Source: Polynucleobacter sp. MG-5-Ahmo-C2 (GTDB taxonomy: Bacteria > Pseudomonadota > Gammaproteobacteria > Burkholderiales > Burkholderiaceae). Taken from it: DNA of 64,000 nucleotides. This document shows, in pieces, positions 8,028-17,511 of the stretch (position 1 is its first letter; every line of letters starts with the position of its first letter). The stretch lies in NCBI RefSeq assembly GCF_018687735.1, contig NZ_CP061304.1, positions 1,302,001 to 1,366,000 on the forward strand, written 5' to 3'. Under the pieces are notes generated by a model. That model did no database searches. It worked only from the letters and a program-made list of their open reading frames with translations, and was not told where the DNA came from. The position numbers were made by a program, and so were the translations under genes.

Positions 8028-9275
8028 TTAGATTTGTTTTTTAACTTCGCCATCCAGCTCACCCTCCCACTTAGAGATTACCGCAGTTGCCATGCCATTT
8101 CCCAAGACATTGGTTGCGGAGCGGGCCATATCTAAAAAGTGATCGACACCTAGTATCAATAAAATGCCAGCCTCAGGCAGATTAAATTGGGACAATGTAG
8201 CCGCAATGACCACTAAGGATGCGCGCGGTACCCCAGCGATTCCTTTTGATGTAATCATCAAGACTAAAAGCATTAGTAACTGCTGCGTAAGCTCCATCTC
8301 AATGCCATATACCTGAGCAATAAATACTGCAGCGAAGGTGCAGTACATCATCGATCCATCTAAATTAAACGAATACCCTACCGGCAAGACAAATGAGGCA
8401 ATTTTGTTTTTACAGCCAAAACGCTCTAGTTGCTCCAAGGTCATCGGATAAGCCGCCTCAGAACTAGCAGTAGTAAATGCGAGTAAAGCTGGCTCACGCA
8501 ACATTGAAACCAAATGTACAGCACGTTTTTTTAGCACTACCGAACTAATGAGAACAATGACTATCCACAATACGGCAATAGAAGCATAAAAACTGAGCAT
8601 GAATTTACCGTAGGTCATCAAGATGCCCAAACCATTCGCAGCTATGACGGATGAAACCGCTGAAAATACTGCAATAGGTGCTAGCCGCATCACTGCGGTA
8701 GTAATTTTCAGCATGATGTGCGAGAGCATATCTAGATTGCGGACGAACTCATTGGCACGCTCACCCATACCAGCAGCGCCCACGCCAAAGAAAACAGCAA
8801 ATACGACGATTTGCAAAATTTCGTTTTTGGCCATGGCATCAAAGATGCTGGTCGGAAAAATATGGCGAACAAATTCCGGCAAATTTAAGCTGTTCTTATT
8901 TAAACCAGTGTTAGCCGCAATCTCGGGTAAGGCCAACTCCACGCCAACGCCAGGCTGAAGTAAATTTACCATCACCAATCCCAACAAAAGAGATACCAGC
9001 GACATAGAAATAAACCAAGCAAACGTTTTTAATCCAATTCGGCCAATTGTCGAAGCATCCCCCATTTTGGCAATGCCAACCACTAGGGTTGAGAAAACCA
9101 ATGGAGCAATAATCATCTTGATTAGGCGCAAGAAAACATCGGTCAATATAGAAATGTAAGTTACATAGTTTTTTGAAAACGTGCTATCAACACTAAAGGT
9201 GTGCACTAAATACCCCGCTACAATTCCCAGAACCATTGCCGCAAGAATATAGTTGGTTAACTTTTTAGAATTCAT
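8028..9275 (-). CDS. dicarboxylate/amino acid:cation symporter (DAACS family)
   Basis: A 415-residue secondary transporter of the DctA/GltP/GltT family, which moves C4-dicarboxylates or acidic amino acids with H+ or Na+. About eight membrane spans and the two re-entrant hairpins are recognisable. The serine-rich hairpin TTASSEAAYPM, the GYSFNLDGSMMY motif and the ARSATNVLGNG substrate region near the C-terminus are all intact. The start is placed at the ATG at 9275 (MNSKKLTNYI); an in-frame TTG twelve bases upstream is less likely. It is divergent from the esterase gene, and the roughly 90-base gap should carry both promoters. The substrate (succinate, malate, glutamate or aspartate) cannot be decided from sequence. 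Confidence 0.9.
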   Translation of the reverse strand: MNSKKLTNYILAAMVLGIVAGYLVHTFSVDSTFSKNYVTYISILTDVFLRLIKMIIAPLVFSTLVVGIAKMGDASTIGRIGLKTFAWFISMSLVSLLLGLVMVNLLQPGVGVELALPEIAANTGLNKNSLNLPEFVRHIFPTSIFDAMAKNEILQIVVFAVFFGVGAAGMGERANEFVRNLDMLSHIMLKITTAVMRLAPIAVFSAVSSVIAANGLGILMTYGKFMLSFYASIAVLWIVIVLISSVVLKKRAVHLVSMLREPALLAFTTASSEAAYPMTLEQLERFGCKNKIASFVLPVGYSFNLDGSMMYCTFAAVFIAQVYGIEMELTQQLLMLLVLMITSKGIAGVPRASLVVIAATLSQFNLPEAGILLILGVDHFLDMARSATNVLGNGMATAVISKWEGELDGEVKKQI

Positions 9276-9366
9276 GGCAGATCCCAATCTGATTGTGGAG
9301 GACTATTGACAGATTTTACCTATTACACCAAAAGTGCCCTAGCGAAAGTTTTGTGCTGGAGTGATA

Positions 9367-10065
9367 ATGTCTTATAAACCTGACGAGCCCCCTATGGAAT
9401 TACTACCTTGCATTGAACTAGAGACCGCCCCGAACCCAACAGCCGCTGTCCTTTGGCTGCATGGCTTAGGTGCCGATGGCAATGACTTTGTTCCCATCAT
9501 TCCCGAACTGGATCTGACAGGCTGTCCTGGTATTCGGTTTGTGTTTCCGAGTGCGCCAAGCATGCCAGTCACCGTCAACGGTGGTTACGTCATGCCGGCT
9601 TGGTATGACATTGTTGGACGCGACCTAATGGATCAAGAGGATGCTGCTGGCATACAAAAATCAGCTGAGTCTATTGTGCAATTAATCGAGCGTGAAGTAA
9701 GTCGAGGTATTGCTTATGAAAATATCGTACTGGCCGGGTTCTCACAAGGGTGTGCGATGGTCTTACAGATTGGCCTACGCTTTCCACACAAACTTGCAGG
9801 TATTATTGCCCTCTCGGGATATTTACCACTAGCAGTGACGCTTCCACTTGAAAAACACACGGCAAACCAAAGCACGCCCATCTTTATGGCTCACGGTGAA
9901 TATGACCCCGTCGTAGCACTAGAGCGCGCCGAAGCCTCTCATGCTCTGCTTGAAAAGATGGGTTATGCAGTTCATTGGAATGAATACCCAATGGAACACT
10001 CAGTCAACCGCGAAGAGCTCGCTGATATTTCACGCTTCTTACAGCAAGTTCTTGCCTCTAAATAA
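9367..10065 (+). CDS. alpha/beta-hydrolase carboxylesterase/phospholipase
   Basis: A 232-residue esterase of the bacterial carboxylesterase/phospholipase (acyl-protein thioesterase-like) family. Oxyanion loop LHGLGADG (31-38), nucleophile S126 in GFSQG, acid D180 in HGEYDPVV and H211 in MEHSVN form a complete catalytic triad. No signal peptide is visible, so the enzyme is cytoplasmic. The ATG at 9367 has GGAG five bases upstream and was preferred over the GTG at 9361. It is convergent with the TSUP gene, whose end lies five bases away. The physiological ester is unknown. Confidence 0.9.
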   Translation: MSYKPDEPPMELLPCIELETAPNPTAAVLWLHGLGADGNDFVPIIPELDLTGCPGIRFVFPSAPSMPVTVNGGYVMPAWYDIVGRDLMDQEDAAGIQKSAESIVQLIEREVSRGIAYENIVLAGFSQGCAMVLQIGLRFPHKLAGIIALSGYLPLAVTLPLEKHTANQSTPIFMAHGEYDPVVALERAEASHALLEKMGYAVHWNEYPMEHSVNREELADISRFLQQVLASK

Positions 10066-10069
10066 CATG

Positions 10070-10855
10070 TTAGATCAAGCCATCCACAATCAGCTTGATA
10101 CTGGCCACAAGTAAGAAAAACTGCACAATGCGGTAATACCATTTCATGGAAATTTTTTCTGCCAAGTAAAAACCGAGATAAACGCCCACTGGTACACATG
10201 GCAAAAGAATGACTGAGGTTGCTAGCTGCTTGAAATTGAGCAAATCTAAGTAGGCATAAGGCCCCAACTTAGCAAAGTTAATAAAGGTAAAGAACACGCC
10301 CAAAGTGGAGGTGTACACCATTGGCAAGAGCTTTGCTCTTAACATGAAAATCGTAATGGGCGGACCACCGTTGTGAGCCACGAAAGAGGTAAATCCTGAG
10401 GTAAGACCCATCAAGCGACCTAACCAAGGATAAGGCTTAGCTTCCTTTAAATCAAAATGGGATGTCACCAACATCTGAATCAAAAACAGCATGATGAAAA
10501 TGCCTACAAAAAGCGTCAAGGCTTTGGGTGTAATGACTGTAAAAAGAATCATTCCCAAGAACATGCCCGCAAAGGCTGGAGGAAGAATGAGTTTCAGAAT
10601 ATGCCAATCGGCATTCTTAATGAATCGGCGTAAACCCACCAAGTCAATCGCAATTAATAGTGGTAGCAAAATTGCCAAGGCCTCATTAATGCTGGATTGA
10701 CTGGCCATCAACGGCAATGACAGCACCCCTAGGCCAGCACCAAAGCCACTCTTAGAAATACCTACAACAACTACGCTCGCAATTGCACAAATAAAAAAAG
10801 TAAGTGAGTGCGCATGAAAAGATTCAATGACAGGATGAATGAGGGTATCGAGCAT
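10070..10855 (-). CDS. TSUP family (TauE/SafE) anion exporter
   Basis: A 261-residue membrane protein with about eight hydrophobic segments and the duplicated TSUP signature. The first copy has GISKSGFGAGLGVLSLPLM near residues 32-50. The second includes GLTSGFTSFVAHNGGPP at about 150-166. Family members are thought to export sulfite, sulfoacetate or other organosulfur anions; the substrate here is not predictable. It lies 57 bases downstream of pmbA on the same strand and may be read from the same transcript. Confidence 0.88.
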   Translation of the reverse strand: MLDTLIHPVIESFHAHSLTFFICAIASVVVVGISKSGFGAGLGVLSLPLMASQSSINEALAILLPLLIAIDLVGLRRFIKNADWHILKLILPPAFAGMFLGMILFTVITPKALTLFVGIFIMLFLIQMLVTSHFDLKEAKPYPWLGRLMGLTSGFTSFVAHNGGPPITIFMLRAKLLPMVYTSTLGVFFTFINFAKLGPYAYLDLLNFKQLATSVILLPCVPVGVYLGFYLAEKISMKWYYRIVQFFLLVASIKLIVDGLI

Positions 10856-10912
10856 TCCGCAATACTAACAAGTCAGAGATAAACGTCTTTGTATTGCCGC
10901 TCTGGATCGCAT

Positions 10913-12259
10913 TTATTTCCCGCCAACTGTCATGGAGCCAATCAAAATAGAGCCGGTTTCTTTAGTACCTCGTATCAAGGTATCACTACCAATCATGGCG
11001 ATATCTAACAGCATATCGCGCAGGTTGCCTGCAATCGTTACCTCTTCCACTGGATATTGGATTTCACCATTCTCAACCCAGTAACCAAAAGCACCCCGTG
11101 AATAATCGCCGGTGACATAGTTCACGCCCTGACCCATCAACTCCGTTACCAGGAGACCAGTACCCATCTCTTTTAGCAATGCTGGTAAGCCACCTTTGGG
11201 TGTTTTCTTACTCTGAAGCGTGAGGTGATGTGAGCCACCAGCGTTACCAGTAGTCTTCATACCTAATTTACGCGCTGAGTAAGTGGACAGGAAGTATCCC
11301 TCTAAAATTCCCTTATCCACAACAGTTCTTGCGGCAGTCTTCACGCCCTCTTCATCAAAGGGTGCACTACCGGTCATTGCTTTTAAGTGCGGGTTTTCGA
11401 AAAGGCTGACATGCTTAGGCAACACCTGCTTACCAAGGCTATCCAGTAAAAAGCTCGAGCGTCGATAAAGTGCGCCACCAGAGACAGCCTGTACTAAGCC
11501 GCCTAAAAGGCCTGCTGCCAAAGGGGCTTCAAAAATGACGGGGCAACGACGCGTTGTCAAAGATCTGGCTTTTAAGCGTGAGAGCGCACGTCGCGCTGCG
11601 TATTGGCCAATGAGTGCAGGGTCAGCCAATTCCTCCGGAATCCGGGAGCTGGAATACCAATCATCCCGCTGCATATTGGATTGCTTACCACCCTCGCTTG
11701 CGATGGGCGCACATGAAATGTAGTGGCGAGAAAATGGGTAGCCGCCCATAAAACCATGTGAAGTACCCATCATGAAATGCGCGTGATGCGCAGATACAGA
11801 AGCACCATCACTATTTTGAATTTGCTTACTAACTGAAAATGCTGCTCCCTCTGCAGTGCGGGCAATCTCTACTGCATGTGCCGCATCAATATTCCATGGA
11901 TGAAATAAATCTAAATCACGAGGATTTTTTTCTAAGAGCGCACGCTCTGCCGGTCCCGCACAACTATCCTCAGCTGTATGTTGTGCGATGTGATACGCAG
12001 CATCTACCGTTGCCTTCAAAGAGGCTTTAGAAAAATCACTCGTGCTGGCGTTGCCGCGGTGATGCCCCAAAAACACGGTAACACCTACCTGCTTATCTAG
12101 GCTTTGTTCGATGGTTTCAACCTCGCCCTTACGAACTGTTACGGATAGGCCTTGACCCTCAGAAACCTCGGCGACCGCGTCAGAAGCCCCTCTTCTTTTG
12201 GCTTCTTGAAGCATGAAATCAACGATTTCTTGAAACTGGCTGGATGAATATGTAAACAT
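10913..12259 (-). CDS. pmbA: TldE/PmbA family metalloprotease regulator
   Basis: A 448-residue protein matching PmbA (TldE), the partner of TldD in a cytosolic heterodimeric protease known to process peptides such as microcin B17 precursor and CcdA. The N-terminal half (RRGASDAVAEVSEGQGLSV) and the C-terminal glycine-rich part (GAFGYWVENGEIQYPVEEVTIAGN) are family hallmarks, and the length is normal. PmbA lacks the HExxxH zinc motif, which TldD supplies; tldD is not in this window. The gene is divergent from mog, with only 26 bases between start codons. Confidence 0.92.
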   Translation of the reverse strand: MFTYSSSQFQEIVDFMLQEAKRRGASDAVAEVSEGQGLSVTVRKGEVETIEQSLDKQVGVTVFLGHHRGNASTSDFSKASLKATVDAAYHIAQHTAEDSCAGPAERALLEKNPRDLDLFHPWNIDAAHAVEIARTAEGAAFSVSKQIQNSDGASVSAHHAHFMMGTSHGFMGGYPFSRHYISCAPIASEGGKQSNMQRDDWYSSSRIPEELADPALIGQYAARRALSRLKARSLTTRRCPVIFEAPLAAGLLGGLVQAVSGGALYRRSSFLLDSLGKQVLPKHVSLFENPHLKAMTGSAPFDEEGVKTAARTVVDKGILEGYFLSTYSARKLGMKTTGNAGGSHHLTLQSKKTPKGGLPALLKEMGTGLLVTELMGQGVNYVTGDYSRGAFGYWVENGEIQYPVEEVTIAGNLRDMLLDIAMIGSDTLIRGTKETGSILIGSMTVGGK

Positions 12260-12285
12260 GTCCTAATAATAGCTAGAATAGAAAC

Positions 12286-12909
12286 ATGAAGCATACAGAA
12301 GACCAAAGCCGTAGCACTCCAAATGAAGTCAAAATTGGCCTGATATCAATATCTGATCGGGCCAGTAAGGGTGTATACCAAGACGAGGGGATCCCAGCCC
12401 TGCAGACTTGGTTAATAAATGCCCTGACCAATCCCTGTGTTTTCCATGAACGCTTAATTGCCGATGAGTCTGAAGCCATTACTGAAACCATCGTCGAATT
12501 AGTCGATGAAATGGGATGCGATCTAGTGCTCACCACTGGCGGCACAGGCCCCTCACGCAGAGACGTCACCCCTGAGGCAACCCTTGAGGCTGGAACGCGT
12601 GAAATGCCTGGCTTTGGCGAGCAAATGCGTCAAATTAGTCTCAAGTTTGTTCCAACGGCGATTTTGTCCAGACAAGTTGCCGTTCTCAGAGAGATTGAAG
12701 ACCATGCTGCGCTCGTCATCAATCTGCCTGGCCAACCAAAAGCAATTGCCGAAACCCTCGAAGGGCTAAAAGATGAGAATGGTAAATCTATCGTGCCCGG
12801 CATCTTTGCAGCAGTTCCTTACTGCATTGATTTAATTGGTGGGCCTTATATAGAGACCCACGAAGAGGTCATCAAAGTCTTTAGACCCAAGAGCGCCCTC
12901 AAGAAATAA
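12286..12909 (+). CDS. mog: molybdopterin adenylyltransferase
   Basis: A 207-residue MogA/MoaB-fold enzyme that adenylates molybdopterin before molybdate insertion in Mo cofactor synthesis. KIGLISISDRASKGVYQDEG (shown from residue 16) and TTGGTGPSRRDVTPEAT (83-99) are the substrate-binding motifs. The later INLPGQPKAIAETL segment fits Mog. The length of about 200 residues is closer to Mog than to the shorter MoaB. No other moa or moe gene is nearby. It is convergent with orn, which ends about 20 bases away. Confidence 0.9.
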   Translation: MKHTEDQSRSTPNEVKIGLISISDRASKGVYQDEGIPALQTWLINALTNPCVFHERLIADESEAITETIVELVDEMGCDLVLTTGGTGPSRRDVTPEATLEAGTREMPGFGEQMRQISLKFVPTAILSRQVAVLREIEDHAALVINLPGQPKAIAETLEGLKDENGKSIVPGIFAAVPYCIDLIGGPYIETHEEVIKVFRPKSALKK

Positions 12910-12929
12910 ACTCTTTTTAAGTTTTTAAC

Positions 12930-13517
12930 TTACTGAGGTAATGGGACGATAAATTTGTCGCGGTAGTACTTAAGCTCTTCAATCGACTCTTCGATATCAG
13001 CCAAAGCGGTATGTGCCTGCTGTTTAGTAAAACCTTTTACCAACTCTGGATGCCAACGCTTGCATAACTCTTTAAGAGTCGAGACATCTACATTGCGATA
13101 ATGAAAGTAGGCCTCTAACTTCGGCATGTACTTCGCCATAAAGCGGCGATCTTGACCAATCGTATTGCCACACATTGGCGCAATACCTGCCTTGATATAT
13201 TTCTTTAAAAAGGCAATACACTCCACTTCGACGGTTGCCTCATCCAAGGTCGATGCTTTGACCTTATCAATCAGACCGGAGCGTCCATGAGTGCCTTTAT
13301 TCCAAGCATCCATCCCATCTAAAACGGCATCTTCTTGATGAACTACCCAGACCGGGGCTGTAGCAATGGTGTTGAGGTGGGCGTCCGTTACGATAATGGC
13401 AATCTCCAAAATTCGCTCGGTTTCCGGGTTTAGACCCGACATCTCCATATCCACCCAAATAAGGTGTTCATTGGCGGGCGGCGCCTTATTCTCAGCCGTG
13501 TTCGTTTGTTCGCTCAT
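12930..13517 (-). CDS. orn: oligoribonuclease
   Basis: A 195-residue DEDDh 3'-5' exonuclease that degrades 2-5 nt RNAs, including pGpG from cyclic di-GMP turnover. The first acidic pair (D23 and E25 in WVDMEMSGL), the internal [16 protein letters not shown] motif and the terminal [10 protein letters not shown] motif with its catalytic His and Asp are present. The first 15 residues ([14 protein letters not shown]) form a slight extension over E. coli Orn. The start codon lies only 15 bases from the divergent M48 protease start, so the two promoters must overlap each other or the genes. Confidence 0.95.
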   Translation of the reverse strand: MSEQTNTAENKAPPANEHLIWVDMEMSGLNPETERILEIAIIVTDAHLNTIATAPVWVVHQEDAVLDGMDAWNKGTHGRSGLIDKVKASTLDEATVEVECIAFLKKYIKAGIAPMCGNTIGQDRRFMAKYMPKLEAYFHYRNVDVSTLKELCKRWHPELVKGFTKQQAHTALADIEESIEELKYYRDKFIVPLPQ

Positions 13518-13532
13518 ATCTATAATGATCTC

Positions 13533-14783
13533 ATGACATTCACAATTATTTTTCTGATCGCCTTTATCGCCAGCTTTGGCCTACGCCACTGGCTTTCCCA
13601 ACGCCAAATTCGCTATGTATCTCAGCACCGCGATGAGGTCCCAGCTGAATTTACCGAAAAAGTGAGCTTGGCCGAGCATCAAAAAGCGGCTGACTACACC
13701 ATCGCTAAATTACGCCTCGGTATTTTAGAAAACGGTGTCAGCGCCATCATTTTAATTGCCTTTACTTTGCTAGGCGGACTGCAGATCGTCAATATGGCGT
13801 TGCTGCAATTATTGGGCGAAGGTATTGCCCAGCAAATCGCCTTGCTAACTTCCATCGTGCTTATCTCCGGGGTGATTGACTTGCCATTCTCTTGGTACAA
13901 ACAGTTCCATCTAGAAGAGCGCTTTGGCTTTAATCGCATGGGTAAGAAACTTTTCTTTAGCGACATGATCAAGGGGCTAGGCGTAGGCGGTGCCATTGGC
14001 ATCCCACTACTTTGGGTAATTCTGACTCTCATGGCTCAAGCCGGCGACCTTTGGTGGCTTTGGGCTTGGGGCGTATTAACTGCATTCAGTTTATTAATGC
14101 AGTGGATCTTCCCTACATTCATTGCACCCATCTTTAATAAGTTTCAAGCTCTAGAGGATGGTCCTTTAAAAACCCAAATCGAGGCACTTTTGCAGCGCTG
14201 CGACTTTGCAAGCCAAGGATTGTTTGTCATGGATGGCAGCAAGCGTAGCGCTCATGGCAATGCATTCTTTGCCGGTATGGGTAAAGCCAAGCGCATTGTG
14301 TTCTTTGATACCCTCATTGAAAAACTGGACCCAGGCGAAGTAGAGGCTGTGCTTGCCCATGAGTTAGGTCACTTCAAACGCAACCATATTCGTAAGCGTC
14401 TCTTAGTTTCTTTCGCCCTAAGCTTTGGTATGTTTGCCCTACTAGGTTGGATTAGTGCGAAGATCTGGTTCTATACCGATCTGGGTGTCATGCCCAACCT
14501 CAATGGCTATAACGGCGGCCTGGCACTAGCACTCTTTATGCTGGTATCGCCGGTATTTAGCTTCTTCTTTACGCCGCTTGCCAGCCTAGCTTCCCGTAAA
14601 CATGAATACGAAGCTGATGGCTTTGCGGCTGAAAAGTCTTCGGCCAAAGACCTGATTTCTGCATTAGTGAAGTTATATCAAGACAATGCATCAACCCTAA
14701 CACCTGATCCAATCTACACCGCCTTTTATAGCTCGCACCCACCCGCTCCACTGCGGATTGCTAACTTACAACGTCTGAGTTAA
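13533..14783 (+). CDS. M48 family (Ste24-type) membrane metallopeptidase
   Basis: A 416-residue membrane zinc protease from the ATG at 13533 ([16 protein letters not shown]). An upstream in-frame start at 13464 would run inside the divergent orn gene and is unlikely. HELGH at residues 276-280 provides the zinc ligands and catalytic Glu, with the third ligand in HEYEADGFA further on. [14 protein letters not shown] (from about 235) is the typical Ste24 substrate-groove motif. Several membrane spans precede and follow the active site. Bacterial Ste24-like proteases take part in membrane protein quality control; the substrate is unknown. rsgA follows 11 bases later. Confidence 0.92.
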   Translation: MTFTIIFLIAFIASFGLRHWLSQRQIRYVSQHRDEVPAEFTEKVSLAEHQKAADYTIAKLRLGILENGVSAIILIAFTLLGGLQIVNMALLQLLGEGIAQQIALLTSIVLISGVIDLPFSWYKQFHLEERFGFNRMGKKLFFSDMIKGLGVGGAIGIPLLWVILTLMAQAGDLWWLWAWGVLTAFSLLMQWIFPTFIAPIFNKFQALEDGPLKTQIEALLQRCDFASQGLFVMDGSKRSAHGNAFFAGMGKAKRIVFFDTLIEKLDPGEVEAVLAHELGHFKRNHIRKRLLVSFALSFGMFALLGWISAKIWFYTDLGVMPNLNGYNGGLALALFMLVSPVFSFFFTPLASLASRKHEYEADGFAAEKSSAKDLISALVKLYQDNASTLTPDPIYTAFYSSHPPAPLRIANLQRLS

Positions 14784-14794
14784 TCAGTCCAGTA

Positions 14795-15808
14795 ATGGAA
14801 CAATTCCACGCGCTGCTGACAGCTTCTTATGGAAGGCATTATTTAGCGCAGCGTTTAGTGATAGATGCCCAAGGGAATGAATCACCCCAAGGACCATTAA
14901 TTCAAGTGAGCACACCCGCCAAGCAGCACATTGGCGCAGTTGGCGATCGGATGCTCCTAGAAATGACGTCCGCGGATCAAGCGCGCATTATTCAGATTGA
15001 GCCACGTGTCAATATTTTGTATCGCTCTGATGCATTTAAAAGCAAAATTATTGCCTCTAATGTAGACCAAATTTTGGTAGTGCTGGCAACACAACCAGCG
15101 TTCTCGCCCGACCTCTTAGGCAGAGCAGTGGTGGCTGCAGAAGCCAATCAAATTGGCTTGCACATTCTGTTAAATAAATGCGACCTCAAAGACAACTTGG
15201 AACATGCTCGCAAAATCATCGCTCCCTACGCGCGCATGGGCTACCCAGTGAGCGAGGTATCTGCTAAGTTTGATGCCACATCCATTAATGCACTCCAATC
15301 GGCACTATGTGGCAAGGTCTCCGTCTTTGTGGGTCAATCTGGCATGGGAAAATCTAGCCTCCTCAATGCCTGGGTTCCGAACGCTGCCGCCCTCACCCAA
15401 GAATATTCAGTACGTTTAGATACCGGTAAGCACACCACTACTGCTTGCCGTTATTTTGAATTACCTGAAACCTGGGGTAGAGATGAATCTGGCAAACTGG
15501 GTGCGCTCATTGATTCACCAGGTTTTCAGGAGTTTGGTTTAGCCCATATGTCGGTAAGCGAATTGCAACACGCCTTTAGAGAATTTAGGAGCTTACTTGG
15601 TAAGTGTCGCTTTCACAATTGTGCACATCAATCAGAACCAGATTGCGCAGTTCGTGATGCAGTAAACAGAAATGAAATAGCGTCAGAAAGACTAGCGCTA
15701 TTTAGACAGCTGCGTTCTGACTCAAAGACGGCAGATACGCAAATTCAGGGAATCAGCCAAGCCAAAGAGCGATGGTCAGCATTAGCAATAAAGCCATCCA
15801 AGCGATGA
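14795..15808 (+). CDS. rsgA: small ribosomal subunit biogenesis GTPase RsgA
   Basis: A 337-residue circularly permuted GTPase that helps 30S subunit maturation. The motif order G4 (NKCD, 127-130), then G1 (GQSGMGKS, 180-187), then G3 (DSPGF) shows the permutation. An OB-fold precedes the GTPase part, and the C-terminal zinc knuckle CRFHNCAHQSEPDC is complete. It follows the M48 gene by 11 bases and probably belongs to the same transcript. The last 56 bases overlap the convergent CobD-like gene, so the C-terminal tail of each protein is encoded on both strands. Confidence 0.95.
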   Translation: MEQFHALLTASYGRHYLAQRLVIDAQGNESPQGPLIQVSTPAKQHIGAVGDRMLLEMTSADQARIIQIEPRVNILYRSDAFKSKIIASNVDQILVVLATQPAFSPDLLGRAVVAAEANQIGLHILLNKCDLKDNLEHARKIIAPYARMGYPVSEVSAKFDATSINALQSALCGKVSVFVGQSGMGKSSLLNAWVPNAAALTQEYSVRLDTGKHTTTACRYFELPETWGRDESGKLGALIDSPGFQEFGLAHMSVSELQHAFREFRSLLGKCRFHNCAHQSEPDCAVRDAVNRNEIASERLALFRQLRSDSKTADTQIQGISQAKERWSALAIKPSKR

Positions 15809-16712
15809 CCAAGCGCCACACCAAACCTACTGCAGAACGCATCGTACGCTCGGTTGGCTCAAGGGCTACTTCATAGATCAGCGGCTCACCGGCTTCTGCC
15901 ATGCGCAAAGCTTCATCGCTATCAGGCTCACTTAAAGGCTCCCCTAAACGAACGCCTAATGCACCGCCGCCTGCAGCTAAAATCACTGCCGATAAAGAGT
16001 CGGCCCATTTTAGCGTGAGGTAACGCCAGGCATAAACTGCACCTTCGAAATTACCAACAATCGCAAAGCCCATAGCAGTAATGCGAGCCGGAATCCAATC
16101 GAGTACGTAGAAGAAATGGCGTGCCGCCTCACTCAGGCTAAAGTCGCCGCGCTCAGACCAACGCTGTGCCGCAATATCTGCCAAACGATACAACACAACT
16201 CCTGCAGGACCCATGGGCATCATGAACCAAAATAACACCCCAAACACATGACGATGCGAACCAATGATGGCACGTTCAAGCGCCAAAGAAATCACTTGAG
16301 TTTCTGTCAACTCAGAAGTATCTAATTCTGGACCATACCACTCACCTAATTTAGCACGTGCTGCCGGCAAGTCATGCGCTTCGATTGCTTCATGAACGAG
16401 CGTGAACGAATGACTGAATTGACGGAAGCCAAAAAACAAGTAGGCAATGACAACGTTCCACAAGAAACCTAAAATTGGGTACGTCACCATACAGGCGACA
16501 TACACCAAGAACACTAAAAAGGTCGGCAGAATAAAGGCGACCAAACAGGCCAACCGAGCGCCAATTGGGCTTGCGCCCTCCTCAGTCTTGCCGCCGAACT
16601 CTCCAGCAACCCAATCTAACCAACGGGTGCTCATGCGCACAATCCAATGGCTTGAGGTTACTGGGCGATATTGCTCAGCAATCAGGGCGAAGAGAATAGA
16701 AAAGAAAGTCAT
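15753..16712 (-). CDS. CobD/CbiB-like membrane protein
   Basis: A 319-residue membrane protein that resembles the CobD/CbiB family (adenosylcobinamide-phosphate synthase) and AmpE-like relatives. It opens with FFSILFALIAEQYRPV and has about five spans, a conserved LPAARAKLGEWYG segment and an ALERAIIGSHRHVFGVLFW stretch. No other cobalamin gene is nearby, so cobamide synthesis is doubtful and a general envelope role is possible. Its ATG overlaps the stop of the Nudix gene by four bases (ATGA). Its 3' end overlaps rsgA by 56 bases. Confidence 0.75.
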   Translation of the reverse strand: MTFFSILFALIAEQYRPVTSSHWIVRMSTRWLDWVAGEFGGKTEEGASPIGARLACLVAFILPTFLVFLVYVACMVTYPILGFLWNVVIAYLFFGFRQFSHSFTLVHEAIEAHDLPAARAKLGEWYGPELDTSELTETQVISLALERAIIGSHRHVFGVLFWFMMPMGPAGVVLYRLADIAAQRWSERGDFSLSEAARHFFYVLDWIPARITAMGFAIVGNFEGAVYAWRYLTLKWADSLSAVILAAGGGALGVRLGEPLSEPDSDEALRMAEAGEPLIYEVALEPTERTMRSAVGLVWRLVIAWMALLLMLTIALWLG

Positions 16713-17452
16713 ACTTTTAATAAATGATAAAGGTTACGCAACATTCCCGCAGTAGCACCCCAAATAAAGCGGTTCTCATAAGGCATTGAATAAAAACGAC
16801 GCCCGCCCTGCTCACTTTGCCACAACCTGACCTGATGGTTCCCTGGGTCTAATAAAAAACTTAAGGGCACCTCAAAAACATCTGCCACTTCAAATTCATC
16901 CAAGACATATTCTGCCTGAGCCTGCACTAATCCTACTACCGGAGTAACGCTATAGCCAGAAACAGTTAAATATTGAGGTAAATGGCCAATAATCTCGACC
17001 CGCTTAGGATCTAAGCCAATTTCCTCTTCGCTCTCACGCAAGGCAGTGTCATTTGGCGTTTGATCTTCCGGATCCATGCGACCCCCAGGAAAGCTAATTT
17101 GCCCTGCATGATCACGTAAATGATTCGTCCGCTGGGTGAGTAGAACCGATAGGCCTTCTTCTTTGAGCAAGAGTGGAATTAACACCGCTGCTTTGGTCAC
17201 TTTGCCGACTGCCTGGCGTCTTGCAATAATGTCTGCCGCAATCACGTGGCGGTTTTCATCAGTGATCTCCGGCTGCCATGCTGGTGGATTTTGCAGGCGA
17301 GCCTTCAGAGCTGCAGGCTCTAAAAACTTTGGAGATACTTTTTTATCATTAATGCATATCTCATGAATCGGAATTGCTTGTGCATCAAATCCCGGAGGCG
17401 CAGCAACATTAATTGCGTCTTCTTCAGGTTTAGAGGTCTTAGGCATATTCAT
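16709..17452 (-). CDS. CoA pyrophosphatase (Nudix hydrolase)
   Basis: A 247-residue Nudix enzyme. The Nudix box runs from residue 123 to 146 (GGRMDPEDQTPND, then REsEEEIGL). It is preceded by the CoA-specific signature LLTQRTNHLRDHAGQISFPG at about 104-123, which points to hydrolysis of CoA and its esters at the pyrophosphate. The N-terminal 60 residues are a less conserved extension. It lies 59 bases downstream of rplS but beyond a strong terminator, so it may depend on read-through or its own promoter. The CobD-like gene is coupled by an ATGA overlap. Confidence 0.87.
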   Translation of the reverse strand: MNMPKTSKPEEDAINVAAPPGFDAQAIPIHEICINDKKVSPKFLEPAALKARLQNPPAWQPEITDENRHVIAADIIARRQAVGKVTKAAVLIPLLLKEEGLSVLLTQRTNHLRDHAGQISFPGGRMDPEDQTPNDTALRESEEEIGLDPKRVEIIGHLPQYLTVSGYSVTPVVGLVQAQAEYVLDEFEVADVFEVPLSFLLDPGNHQVRLWQSEQGGRRFYSMPYENRFIWGATAGMLRNLYHLLKV

Positions 17453-17464
17453 ATTCTAAGGCAA

Positions 17465-17490
17465 CAAAAAAGGCGACCAAGGTCGCCTTT
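17465..17490 (-). terminator. rho-independent terminator after rplS
   Basis: A perfect ten-base stem (AAAGGCGACC / GGTCGCCTTT, loop of two bases) is followed on the minus strand by a run of T residues. It lies just after the rplS stop codon and should end the rpsP-rimM-trmD-rplS transcript before the Nudix gene. Confidence 0.85.
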
Positions 17491-17511
17491 CTGTTTTTAT
17501 CAAAGCAGCAA

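Noticed and set aside
12273..12569. A minus-strand frame of 98 codons opposite mog
   Set aside because: It overlaps the conserved Mog coding sequence and has no protein-like features of its own.
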